Below, piece after piece: positions 1-7,148 of a stretch of DNA of 64,000 nt (position 1 is its first letter; each line of letters starts with the position of its first letter). Source of the stretch: Promineifilum sp. (GTDB lineage: Bacteria > Chloroflexota > Anaerolineae > Promineifilales > Promineifilaceae); the NCBI GenBank assembly GCA_017983515.1, contig JAGOBF010000010.1, positions 1-64,000 of the forward strand. Direction: 5' to 3'. Below the pieces are notes generated by a model. The model worked only from the letters and a program-made list of their open reading frames with translations. It did not search any database and had not been told where the DNA came from. The position numbers and the translations under genes were made by a program.

Positions 1-20
1 ATACTATCCTGATTCACGCT

Positions 21-93
21 GGGGGCGTGGTGTAGCGGTTAACACGTCGGCCTGTCAAGCCGAAGATCGCGGGTTCGATCCCCGTCGCTCCCG
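21..93 (+). tRNA. tRNA-Asp (anticodon GTC)
   Basis: A complete cloverleaf can be drawn. The 7-bp acceptor stem is gggggcg with cgctccc (one G-T pair), followed by a D arm, an anticodon stem tcggc/gccga around the loop ctgtcaa (anticodon GTC), and a T arm with loop ttcgatc. The discriminator base is G, as expected for tRNA-Asp. CCA is not encoded. A TATCCT hexamer at 5-10 is suitably placed as a -10 box; the matching -35 would lie outside the window. The last 18 bases reappear almost unchanged at 4027-4044. Confidence 0.95.
76..93 (+). repeat. Direct repeat copy 1 (3' end of tRNA-Asp)
   Basis: The last 18 bases of tRNA-Asp (T loop through discriminator) match 4027-4044 at 17 of 18 positions (G84 versus A4035). 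Duplication of a tRNA 3' end is the usual footprint of site-specific integration, but no integrase gene lies between the two copies. Confidence 0.6.
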
Positions 94-96
94 ACG

Positions 97-150
97 GCCT
101 ATAGCAAAACTATAGGCACATGAGCCCTCGAATTATTTCGAGGGCTCTTT
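97..150 (+). terminator. tRNA-Asp terminator region
   Basis: Two perfect hairpins follow the tRNA. The first is an 8-bp stem, gcctatag/ctataggc, at 97-117. The second is an 11-bp stem, gagccctcgaa/ttcgagggctc, at 122-147 with a 4-base loop, followed by TTT and a second T run. The second has the form of a rho-independent terminator. Confidence 0.85.
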
Positions 151-241
151 GCTTTTGTAGGCTATCCAGCGAGGGTGATCGCGGGAGCGATGGAGGAGGA
201 AACCGTCTTCTCAACCGCGCACACAGCGAAGTTACTGCCAC

Positions 242-270
242 TTGAAGTATCAAATACTGTCCGCTATATT
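242..270 (+). promoter_or_regulatory. Predicted sigma-70 promoter of the AbrB-like gene
   Basis: TTGAAG at 242-247 and TATATT at 265-270 are separated by 17 bases in an unusually AT-rich stretch. The expected start, near 277, sits at the edge of the palindrome at 279-295. Confidence 0.55.
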
Positions 271-278
271 ATTAGTAA

Positions 279-295
279 AATCATAATTTATGATT
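279..295. promoter_or_regulatory. Palindrome, possible autoregulatory operator
   Basis: Perfect inverted repeat aatcata-att-tatgatt just downstream of the predicted -10 box and 14 bases before the AbrB-like start codon. AbrB/MazE-type antitoxins commonly bind palindromes at their own promoters, so autorepression is a reasonable inference. Confidence 0.45.
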
Positions 296-309
296 CTAGT
301 AGGAGTGGA

Positions 310-576
310 ATGTTGGTGGGCAAGAACATCTACATCATTCAAGAGAATGGGCAAGTTACGCTGCCCATAGAGTTTCGCAGGCGCTACAACCTAAACAAAG
401 GCGACGCCGTCGTTTTTCGCGAAACCGAGGAAGGCCTGCTGATAAGTCCTAAAGAAGCGCTTGTAATGAAGCTGCTGGATGAGATCGGCGAAGGTCTGGC
501 GGCGAAAGGGATTACGCTGGAAGAGCTGATCAGCTCCGGGCAGGAATTACGGCAAGAGATCTACGACGAGGAGTAA
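310..576 (+). CDS. AbrB/MazE-type antitoxin-like DNA-binding protein
   Basis: An 88-residue protein whose first ~45 residues have the swapped-hairpin AbrB pattern: a short strand, then QVTLPIEFRRRYNLNKGD, then a strand VVFRETEEGLLISP. This fold binds DNA as a dimer and serves as antitoxin or transition-state regulator. The ATG at 310 is chosen because AGGAG lies 4 bases upstream and the domain starts there; a longer frame from 175 would cross the predicted promoter and operator. The C-terminal ~40 residues are helical and acidic, as in antitoxins that bind a PIN toxin. The partner gene downstream is broken (605-696), so this appears to be an orphan antitoxin. Confidence 0.75.
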   Translation: MLVGKNIYIIQENGQVTLPIEFRRRYNLNKGDAVVFRETEEGLLISPKEALVMKLLDEIGEGLAAKGITLEELISSGQELRQEIYDEE

Positions 577-604
577 GCCGGGGAGGCCGCTGATTAAGAA
601 CTTC

Positions 605-696
605 ATGGACTCGTGCGCGCTGTTTGCGGCCGTTTTCCTTTGACAGGCGCGAGAACTGATTCGTCAGGCGGTCAATGAGGAAATCGAGTTAATCAG
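605..696 (+). pseudogene. Remnant of a PIN-domain toxin gene
   Basis: In one frame the sequence reads MDSCALFAAVFL, a TGA stop at 641-643, then QARELIRQAVNEEIELI. This resembles the start of a PIN/VapC-type ribonuclease: an acidic residue at the first strand, then a helix with an ARELI pattern. No such protein continues, because the transporter gene starts at 697. The position directly behind an AbrB-type antitoxin fits a toxin-antitoxin pair whose toxin was disrupted and truncated. The match is by eye and short, so certainty is limited. Confidence 0.4.
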
Positions 697-3600
697 ATGT
701 CGTATAATATTTCTTCTATCTCGCGTCGATTTGGTTTTGAACCAGGCGAAGCCGCCACTTTAATGCTGCTCTCCCTAAGCCTATTCATGGTCATCGGCAG
801 CACCGCCGTCATCGGACGCACTGTGAGCCGGACGCTATTCCTCAGCGGGCTGCCAACTCAATACATCCCGGCTCGCTTCATAGCGGTCACTGTCGGCGTA
901 GTCCTGACTTCCTTGCTCTACTCCCGGATCTCCGGCCGAGCCCACACGCCTCGCCTGATCCAGCTTACAACGGTCGCCACAATCGGCGGCTTGTTTATCT
1001 TTCGCCTGTTGCTCGGCACAACCGCCGCCGGGAACCTCGGGCTGTTGGGTGGTTTCTATGTATTTCTGGAAATCGTGATGGCCCTGAACCTCGTCCAGTT
1101 CTGGACCTTCGCCTCGGAGATTATCAACACCCGCCGCGCCAAGCGGTTCTTTCCGATCATCACCGGCGCCGGCAATTTAGGCAGTATGCTGGCCGGTGGC
1201 GCCGTCGCCGTGCTCGTGCCCTGGTTGGGTACGCTCAATCTGATTTACGTCATCATGCTCGTACTGGCGGTGAACATCCTGCTGGTGCGCAGACTGGGGC
1301 GTGCCAACCAGGGTTTATACGAGCTAAGCATTCTGCCGGCACCAGTCATGAAAAAGAGCAAGGGTAATCAGCCGAATCCGCTGGGTTTTTTGCGCGATTC
1401 TCCCCTGTTGCTTCTGATGACCATCATCGTTGTGCTGATCACGCTGGCGGCCAATATCACGGATTATCAGTTCGATCTGTCGTTGAAAAGCAGTTTTGCC
1501 TCGAATCCGCAACAACTGTCCGCTTTTCTGGGCTCCTTCTATTTTTGGACGGGCGTCGCTGGACTGGTCCTGCAAGTATTCTTGTCCGGACCCGTGATGA
1601 GACGCTTCGGCAGCGCCGCTGCCTTGATGATCATGCCGGTCGGTATTCTTACCGGCTCGTTCATCGTTCTGGTTTCCGGAGCGGCTCAATGGGCAGTCAC
1701 CCTTACCCGCTCCTCGGATACCATCTTTCGTTATACCATCCACGACACCTCCTTCAACTTGCTCTACGTTCCCATCCCTAACAAATTGCGTTCGCAAGCC
1801 CGCGCCGCGATTGACGGCATCTTCAAGCCCCTCACGATTGGCTTGTCCGGCGTGCTCTTCTTTGTGGTAGGCCGCCTGGCCGGAATCGCTATCCTTCCGT
1901 GGTCATATATTGCCATCCTGGTGGTCATCGCCGTCGGTGTGATCTTGCTGCGCCTGCGCCGCGTCTACCTGAAGACCTTGCATGACAGCATCCATCGTCG
2001 CTATTTTGATCCGGCCAGTGAACTTCTCGATTTGAACAATTTGGCAACGGTTGAAATCATCAAGGAAAGCCTTAATGAACCGGATGAGGCTATGGTTCTG
2101 CACGCCCTTTCCCTGGCAAATGAAATCGCCGGTGTGGATTGGACGCCTGCCTTACTGCCGCTGATTGACCACGACTCTCCACTCGTGCGGCGTCAGGCGT
2201 TGCGTATGCTTCGCCACATGCGGACGTCTGAATCCGCCGATTTGGTACGGAAGCGCTTCGCTGACCCGGAGGGCGATGTGCAGGCTTCGGCCATATTCAC
2301 CTATTGGGCTTTGCGCGGTGGGCAGGCGCTGGAGGAAATGCAGCCTTTCATGCGTGACACGAACCCCAAGATAAAATCCGCAGCCGTCAGTGGCGCTCTA
2401 CGCTACGGTGGGGAGGCAACCCGTCGGGCCGCTCAGGCTGAATTTGCTTCTATGATCAACGACCCGCAGCCAGTTGTGCGTATTTCTGCGGCCAGTGCCC
2501 TAAGCGAAATGCCATCCGAGGACAGCCTTAACTTCCTGAGCACCCTACTCAAAGATTCGGAGCCACAGGTGCGGCGACAGGCTATGCAATTGGCCGGACA
2601 AATCGTTGATCCCGCTCACATACCGGAGATCATCGCTCAATTAGGCGAACCTCTCGTCGGCCCAGCCGCCGAAGCAGCGCTGGTTCGCTACGGCACACAG
2701 ATCTTCCCGGTTTTGGAAACCATCTACGCCGAACCAGCGGCCAATGTGACGGTACGTCGCCACATTCCCGGAGTAGTAGGCCGTATCCATTCACTCCAAT
2801 CCGTACAGTTCCTTATGAAAAATCTGGATGAGCCGGATGATCTGGCCCGGTCGCGCCTCTATAATGCCCTCGACCGCCTTCGCCAGGCCGGCGTGCCCCT
2901 CATGGAAAGCGACTTGGCGGCGATTAACCAGCGTTTTGAGATAGAAACCCGTCTGGCATACCAATGGGCAGTCCGGGCGTCACGCCCCCGGCTAGCGTTG
3001 CCTTCCAATGCTGACTTGCTGGACGAGGCTTATTTCTGGAGAAGGCGCTACGCCGTGGATCGCCTGCTCTACTTGATCGCCATCCTTTACCCTCAAGCCA
3101 ACATCGTCCAGGTGCACAACAACCTGTTCGGATGGGATCAGCGCCGTAGCGCCAACGCGATCGAACTGCTCGACATGTTGCTGGCCCGCCCGCACAAGGA
3201 ATTTTTCCTCCCTCTGCTGGAAGGCCGGCCCGAGCGAATCATGGAGATCGCGGAGCGTGATTTTCACCTGGAGCCGCCACTGGTGGAGACAGAATTTGCC
3301 CCGGCTGTTGAAGGTGCCGATCCCTGGCTTGCCGCCTGCATACTATTCAGTCTGTCCCCCAGGCAGGCGGCTGAACTTCCCGACCTCATACGGCAGGGAA
3401 TAGATTCGCCACATGAATTGGTGCGTGAGACAGCCCGGTTAGTTGCGATCCAGCCATTCCCGCCGGAACCGTATCAAGACGCCTCACCGGAGTTCGTTGG
3501 GCAAGCACACCATTCCCAGTTACAAAGGCCAGACACGCACTACTTGTATTCAAAGACCGGAGAGCCGGACGGAGCTATTGTCATGCCGATCACCACAATG

Positions 3601-4017
3601 GAACGAACCTTGTTGTTAAAGAGGGTGCCATTCTTCAACGAAATCCCCGCCCAGCAACTGGAATTGGTTGCCCGCCTGTGCAACGTTCAGTACTTCGCAA
3701 CCGGAGAGCGCTTAATCTCCCAGGGGGATGCGCCTGACAGATTGTACATCCTCGTCGCCGGAGAAGTTGAGGTAAGCACCCATGATAGGGGGGTTATCGA
3801 TAGGCGGAAAGAGGGGGAGATAATCGGTGAAATCGGCGTGCTCGCCAACCAGGTGCGCACCGCCAGTTGCACGGCCGTCGGTGAGACCACTGCCCTATGC
3901 CTTAGCCAGGCAGATCTGTGGGATCTTATCGAGCGCGATGCTATCTTATCTTCCATATTTATTCGCATTCTGGTGCCCAGATTGTTGAGTTACCCGAGAA
4001 ACGTAACTGATCAATAA
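697..4017 (+). CDS. ATP/ADP-translocase-like MFS transporter with HEAT repeats and cyclic-nucleotide domain
   Basis: A 1106-residue three-part protein. Residues ~20-420 contain about 12 hydrophobic segments and resemble the nucleotide-translocase branch of the MFS superfamily, for example an N-terminal FGFEPGEAATLMLL segment. Residues ~440-735 are HEAT/armadillo-type helical repeats with recurring 'D..P.VR..A...L' units. Residues ~968-1090 form a cNMP-binding-type domain (LLLKRVPFFNEIP, LYILVAGEVEV, GEIIGEIGVL, then an RTAS phosphate-binding cassette). Together these suggest a membrane carrier gated or scaffolded by cytoplasmic domains and perhaps by cAMP or a related nucleotide. Substrate is unknown; bacterial homologues of this architecture are not obligate-parasite ATP thieves. 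The stop codon abuts the tRNA-like remnant at 4018. Confidence 0.8.
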   Translation: MSYNISSISRRFGFEPGEAATLMLLSLSLFMVIGSTAVIGRTVSRTLFLSGLPTQYIPARFIAVTVGVVLTSLLYSRISGRAHTPRLIQLTTVATIGGLFIFRLLLGTTAAGNLGLLGGFYVFLEIVMALNLVQFWTFASEIINTRRAKRFFPIITGAGNLGSMLAGGAVAVLVPWLGTLNLIYVIMLVLAVNILLVRRLGRANQGLYELSILPAPVMKKSKGNQPNPLGFLRDSPLLLLMTIIVVLITLAANITDYQFDLSLKSSFASNPQQLSAFLGSFYFWTGVAGLVLQVFLSGPVMRRFGSAAALMIMPVGILTGSFIVLVSGAAQWAVTLTRSSDTIFRYTIHDTSFNLLYVPIPNKLRSQARAAIDGIFKPLTIGLSGVLFFVVGRLAGIAILPWSYIAILVVIAVGVILLRLRRVYLKTLHDSIHRRYFDPASELLDLNNLATVEIIKESLNEPDEAMVLHALSLANEIAGVDWTPALLPLIDHDSPLVRRQALRMLRHMRTSESADLVRKRFADPEGDVQASAIFTYWALRGGQALEEMQPFMRDTNPKIKSAAVSGALRYGGEATRRAAQAEFASMINDPQPVVRISAASALSEMPSEDSLNFLSTLLKDSEPQVRRQAMQLAGQIVDPAHIPEIIAQLGEPLVGPAAEAALVRYGTQIFPVLETIYAEPAANVTVRRHIPGVVGRIHSLQSVQFLMKNLDEPDDLARSRLYNALDRLRQAGVPLMESDLAAINQRFEIETRLAYQWAVRASRPRLALPSNADLLDEAYFWRRRYAVDRLLYLIAILYPQANIVQVHNNLFGWDQRRSANAIELLDMLLARPHKEFFLPLLEGRPERIMEIAERDFHLEPPLVETEFAPAVEGADPWLAACILFSLSPRQAAELPDLIRQGIDSPHELVRETARLVAIQPFPPEPYQDASPEFVGQAHHSQLQRPDTHYLYSKTGEPDGAIVMPITTMERTLLLKRVPFFNEIPAQQLELVARLCNVQYFATGERLISQGDAPDRLYILVAGEVEVSTHDRGVIDRRKEGEIIGEIGVLANQVRTASCTAVGETTALCLSQADLWDLIERDAILSSIFIRILVPRLLSYPRNVTDQ

Positions 4018-4026
4018 CGGGCTTGA

Positions 4027-4044
4027 CGATCCCCATCGCTCCCG
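4027..4044 (+). repeat. Direct repeat copy 2 (tRNA-Asp 3' remnant)
   Basis: This matches the last 18 bases of tRNA-Asp at 17 of 18 positions. The upstream gggctt resembles the tRNA T stem with small insertions, and the rest of the tRNA is absent. It is followed, as at the intact gene, by a terminator hairpin, so it looks like the original tRNA 3' end left behind by an insertion or rearrangement. Confidence 0.6.
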
Positions 4045-4050
4045 TTCCGG

Positions 4051-4088
4051 GCACAAGTGAAATCAGACTCGCTTGTGCCCTTTGCTAT
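4051..4088 (+). terminator. Terminator after the transporter and tRNA remnant
   Basis: A 12-bp stem (gggcacaagtga with tcgcttgtgccc, one G-T pair) around an 8-base loop, followed by TTTGCTATTTT. The tail resembles the TTTGCTTTTG tail behind the intact tRNA-Asp. Confidence 0.75.
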
Positions 4089-4148
4089 TTTCCCTTTCGG
4101 CCCTGCCACAATTTCATTTGGCGCGTCAGTCGCGTTGTCCAGCACGAT

Positions 4149-4223
4149 GCCAAAGTCTTCATGGAGGGCAATGGCTATTACTTTGTCATCACAAGCGAAC
4201 ACGCGAGCAACAATATCCCTTAG
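4149..4223 (+). pseudogene. Possible N-formylglutamate amidohydrolase N-terminal fragment
   Basis: The frame ending at 4223 reads NGYYFVITSEHASNNIP and then stops. The pattern 'vvitcEHASN.IP' is characteristic of the start of N-formylglutamate amidohydrolase family enzymes. No continuation is visible in any frame. The surrounding 4089-4460 stretch otherwise holds no recognisable gene, only a 10-bp inverted repeat (4315-4324 with 4382-4391). Confidence 0.3.
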
Positions 4224-4314
4224 TGAGTTGCGCGACCTGCCTGGCTACAACTGTCACTATCCTCATCAGCCATTCAGGTCAGTTGCACGGCCGGGCAACG
4301 CATGACAGGAAAAG

Positions 4315-4391
4315 ATGAGTGTAAATTTGGAAAATTCCCCTCAGACGAGCGTATGGTGGAACAATTGGCCTCGCATGAGCGTTACACTCAT
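4315..4391. repeat. Long-loop inverted repeat
   Basis: atgagtgtaa at 4315-4324 is the exact reverse complement of ttacactcat at 4382-4391. It lies in a gene-free stretch 70 bases before the lipoprotein gene. Function unknown. Confidence 0.4.
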
Positions 4392-4460
4392 GTGCGCGAC
4401 CTAACCTGTGACGATACGGATCAGGTCAGGCACAGACGATAATAATGAGGAGAATAAATT

Positions 4461-5156
4461 ATGTCTAAGTACAAGCCATTGATGATGCTTTTTATCCTGG
4501 TGGCTGCTCTACTGGTGGCCTGTGGGCCTCAGGGCGCTGAACCTGGTGTCGAAGAGCCGGCTACTACGATGCCCGACGCGACTATGCCGCCCGCGGCCGA
4601 GACGCCGGAAACGGAAGGCGCCGGTGACGCAGGCGCTGACGCTATCACTGCCGCGGCCACGGCTCGCCTGGCGCAGGAGCTGGGTATGACCGAGGACGAA
4701 ATCGAATTCGTGTCAGCCGAGGCGACCGAGTTTACCGATTCCTGCCTGGGCCTGGGCCAACTGAACGAGAGCTGTCTGCAAGCGATGACGCCAGGCTGGT
4801 TGATCATGTTGAGCGCCGGAGGGCAGGAGTATGAAGTGCATACCGATCTGACCGGCGAGCAAGTGCGCGTTGCCGTGGAAACGCCGGAAGGCAATAGCGC
4901 GGCCGACAGCGCCACCGCTGCCGCCCAGGAGTTCCTGGTCAGCCAGTTGGGTGTGGCGTTAGGTGACGTTCAAGTGGTGTCGGCCGAGGCAACTGAATTT
5001 ACCGACTCCTGCCTGGGCCTGGGCCAGGCGAACGAAAGCTGTCTGCAGGCGATGACGCCGGGCTGGCTGATCAAGGTAGACGTGAACGGCCAGGCTTACG
5101 AAGTGCATACGGACGAGACCGGCCAGCAGGTGCGGGTCGCCGGCCAGTCGGAGTAG
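4461..5156 (+). CDS. Lipoprotein with two tandem cysteine-rich repeats
   Basis: A 231-residue protein with a lipoprotein signal peptide ending in LVAC (Cys ~21), followed by a Pro/Thr/Ala-rich linker, so it is probably tethered to the outer face of the cytoplasmic membrane. The rest consists of two near-identical units of ~75 residues, at about 65-140 and 155-231. Each contains EFTDSCLGLGQ, ESCLQAMTPGW, and a strand YEVHTD.TG..VRVA. The two cysteines per unit could form a disulfide. The unit resembles short secreted repeats of unknown function. A strong ribosome site, AGGAG, precedes the ATG. Its own terminator follows at 5186-5215, so it is probably monocistronic. Confidence 0.8.
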   Translation: MSKYKPLMMLFILVAALLVACGPQGAEPGVEEPATTMPDATMPPAAETPETEGAGDAGADAITAAATARLAQELGMTEDEIEFVSAEATEFTDSCLGLGQLNESCLQAMTPGWLIMLSAGGQEYEVHTDLTGEQVRVAVETPEGNSAADSATAAAQEFLVSQLGVALGDVQVVSAEATEFTDSCLGLGQANESCLQAMTPGWLIKVDVNGQAYEVHTDETGQQVRVAGQSE

Positions 5157-5185
5157 CCTGCTTCAGGCTAACGACGCTGTTATCG

Positions 5186-5215
5186 AAGCTCCCAAGACTG
5201 CTTGGGAGCTTTTTG
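5186..5215 (+). terminator. Terminator of the repeat lipoprotein gene
   Basis: An 11-bp perfect stem (aagctcccaag/cttgggagctt) with the loop actg, followed by a T run. Confidence 0.85.
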
Positions 5216-5247
5216 TTTGCGCGGTCGCAACTGCTTACTCCGTCGAA

Positions 5248-5505
5248 TCACTTCGGCCATAGCGGCTCCGCCACGGCGAATCCCAACTCGCCCTGCCAGC
5301 CGTTGCGGGCCGCTACCTCGTGGACCGGCTTGCGCGCTCCGATGCCCCAGCGGCCGGTCGGGTAGCCCATTGCCACAACCCCGTGCATATGCCAGCCGGC
5401 GTCTTTCGGCGCGCCGAGGATGCGGGCCTACGCGTCATAGGGGATGGGATCGGGTTTCAGCCGCCGCATCGCGCGTGTCGTATAAAGGGCTTCGTAAATG
5501 TCCAT
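5248..5505 (-). pseudogene. Broken nitroreductase-family gene
   Basis: Read on the minus strand from ATG at 5505, the frame begins MDIYEALYTTRAMRRLKPDPIPYDA, typical of the FMN-binding N-terminus of nitroreductases. It then meets an in-frame TAG at 5428-5430. In the same frame it resumes as GAPKDAGWHMHGVVAMGYPTGRWG and ends at 5248, which resembles the C-terminus of the same family. About 85 codons remain against the usual ~200, so the middle has been deleted and a stop acquired. An AAGGAG ribosome site and a palindromic operator are still present upstream. Confidence 0.65.
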
Positions 5506-5526
5506 TAGGTAACTCCTTGTTACCTA
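5506..5526. promoter_or_regulatory. Perfect palindrome enclosing the ribosome site of the nitroreductase pseudogene
   Basis: taggtaac-tcctt-gttaccta is an 8-bp perfect inverted repeat with a 5-base spacer. On the minus strand the spacer AAGGA is part of the Shine-Dalgarno sequence, immediately before the ATG at 5505. It could be an operator for an HxlR- or MarR-type regulator, which often control nitroreductases; this is inference. Confidence 0.5.
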
Positions 5527-5612
5527 TTTATACGTGGGGCGGCGCGGTCGGTAGCGGGTCCCTCATAAGCTGGCGGCGAGTGGCCGGAAAGCCGGGTGAC
5601 CTCCAGTCAATC

Positions 5613-7148
5613 TCATCGCGGTTGGCCACATAATTCCTGCCGCAGCATGGCCTTCTGGACTTTGCCGAGCGCGTTGCGGGGCAGATCATCGACGACGATT
5701 ACCCGGCGCGGAATCTTGTAGTTGATCAGATAGCCGCGGCAGTAGGTCATGATCGCCTCTGGCGTCAGCGTCATGCCGGGCCGGGGCACGATGACGGCCG
5801 TTACGATCTCGCCCCACTCCTCATCGGGACAGCCGATGACCGCCACCGCCGCCACGGCCGGATGTTCGGCCAACGCCAGTTCCACCTCCGGCGGATAGAT
5901 ATTATAGCCGCCGCTGATGATCAGGTCGCGGGAGCGCCCCTTCAGCGTGATGTAGCCGTCCGGTTCGCGTAGGCCCAGATCGCCGGTGCGGAACCAGCCG
6001 TCCGGTGTGAAGGCGGCAGCCGTCTTCTCCGGCTGCCGCCAATACCCCTTGAAGACGTTCGCGCCGCGCACCTGGACCGCGCCGACTTCGCCGTCGGCCA
6101 GTGGCTCCTCCGTTTCCGGGTGGACGATGCGCACGGCGACGCCCGGCAGCGGCCGGCCCACCGAGCCGACCCGCCGCTCGCCCTGCAAGGGATTGGAGAT
6201 GAGCATCCCCGTCTCCGACATGCCATAGCGTTCCAGCAGCACGTGACCGAAGGTCTCGCGAAAGCCCAGGAACAGGTCATCGGGCAGGCGATCCGACCCG
6301 GAGGTGATGAGGCGCACGTGGCTCAGGTCATAGCCGGCGGCGTGGGGGGCGTTGACCAGCCGCCGGTGAATGGCGGGCACGGCCATCAGGAGCGTGCAGC
6401 GCCGGTCGCACAGCGTTTGCAGCGTTCGCACCGGATCGAAACGGGAGAGGAGGACGGTGGTCGCCCCGACGTGTAGCGCACCGTGCAGGGCCACGATCAG
6501 GCCGTGGACGTGGAAAATCGGCAGGACGTGGAGCAGCACGTCGTCCTCGCGCCAGCCCCACGCCTCGCGCAGCGCGTCGAGGTTGGCGGTCAGGTTCCGG
6601 TGGGTCAGCTCGGCACCCTTCGGCCGGCCGGTGGTGCCGCTGGTATAGATCATCAGGCAGGTGGTGTCGGCGTCGGGCGGGCCAATCGCGGCCGCGTCGT
6701 TTGGGTCGCAATCGGCGATGAGCGAATCAAATTGCGTGCTCGAACTCAGGTCGAGGAAAACGGTCTCCCGAAGCGCAGGCAATTCGGCCAGCGCCGGCAG
6801 CAGGCTCTCTTGCGCGGCGGCGTCGGTATAGAACAGTCCCGCCTCGGCGTCGCGCAGGAAGTAGCTGAGTTCGTGGGGCGGGTAGCCGGCATTGAGGGGC
6901 AGGCTGATGGCCCCCAGGCGCATCGTCGCCAGATGGAGCAGAATAAAGGGCAGGCATTTTGGCAATTGCAAGGCCACCCGGTCGCCCGGCTCCACGCCGC
7001 GCGCCCGCAGATGGGCCATTGTCAACTGGATGCCCAGTTCGAGCTGTCCATACGTGACGGCCGTCGCCCGGCCTCCGTCGATAAACTCAAGCGCCGTCTT
7101 GTCGGGCAGCCGGCGGCAGTTATCGGCCAGTCGCTCCAGGAACATCAT
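5613..7148 (-). CDS. Malonyl-CoA-synthetase-like acyl-CoA ligase
   Basis: A 511-residue ANL-superfamily ligase that forms an acyl-adenylate and then an acyl-CoA. Visible motifs are the P-loop [11 protein letters not shown] (~165), LPIFHVHGL, the A8-type [20 protein letters not shown], and the C-terminal lysine motif [12 protein letters not shown]. The stretch around [10 protein letters not shown] followed by SNPLQGER and [10 protein letters not shown] resembles malonyl-CoA synthetases (MatB/ACSF3) more than long-chain or acetyl ligases. The start overlaps the stop of the molybdenum-hydroxylase large subunit by 4 bases (ATGA), so it is translationally coupled and the last gene of the catabolic operon. 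I infer a dicarboxylate such as malonate as substrate; this is not proven by sequence alone. Confidence 0.8.
   Translation of the reverse strand: MMFLERLADNCRRLPDKTALEFIDGGRATAVTYGQLELGIQLTMAHLRARGVEPGDRVALQLPKCLPFILLHLATMRLGAISLPLNAGYPPHELSYFLRDAEAGLFYTDAAAQESLLPALAELPALRETVFLDLSSSTQFDSLIADCDPNDAAAIGPPDADTTCLMIYTSGTTGRPKGAELTHRNLTANLDALREAWGWREDDVLLHVLPIFHVHGLIVALHGALHVGATTVLLSRFDPVRTLQTLCDRRCTLLMAVPAIHRRLVNAPHAAGYDLSHVRLITSGSDRLPDDLFLGFRETFGHVLLERYGMSETGMLISNPLQGERRVGSVGRPLPGVAVRIVHPETEEPLADGEVGAVQVRGANVFKGYWRQPEKTAAAFTPDGWFRTGDLGLREPDGYITLKGRSRDLIISGGYNIYPPEVELALAEHPAVAAVAVIGCPDEEWGEIVTAVIVPRPGMTLTPEAIMTYCRGYLINYKIPRRVIVVDDLPRNALGKVQKAMLRQELCGQPR

Noticed and set aside
93..4027. Complete integrative element between the tRNA-Asp repeats
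   Set aside because: No integrase, excisionase or replication gene is present; only the repeats are reported.
5202..5633. Plus-strand 143-codon frame
   Set aside because: It runs across a terminator and antisense to the nitroreductase pseudogene; its translation is Arg-rich and without motifs.
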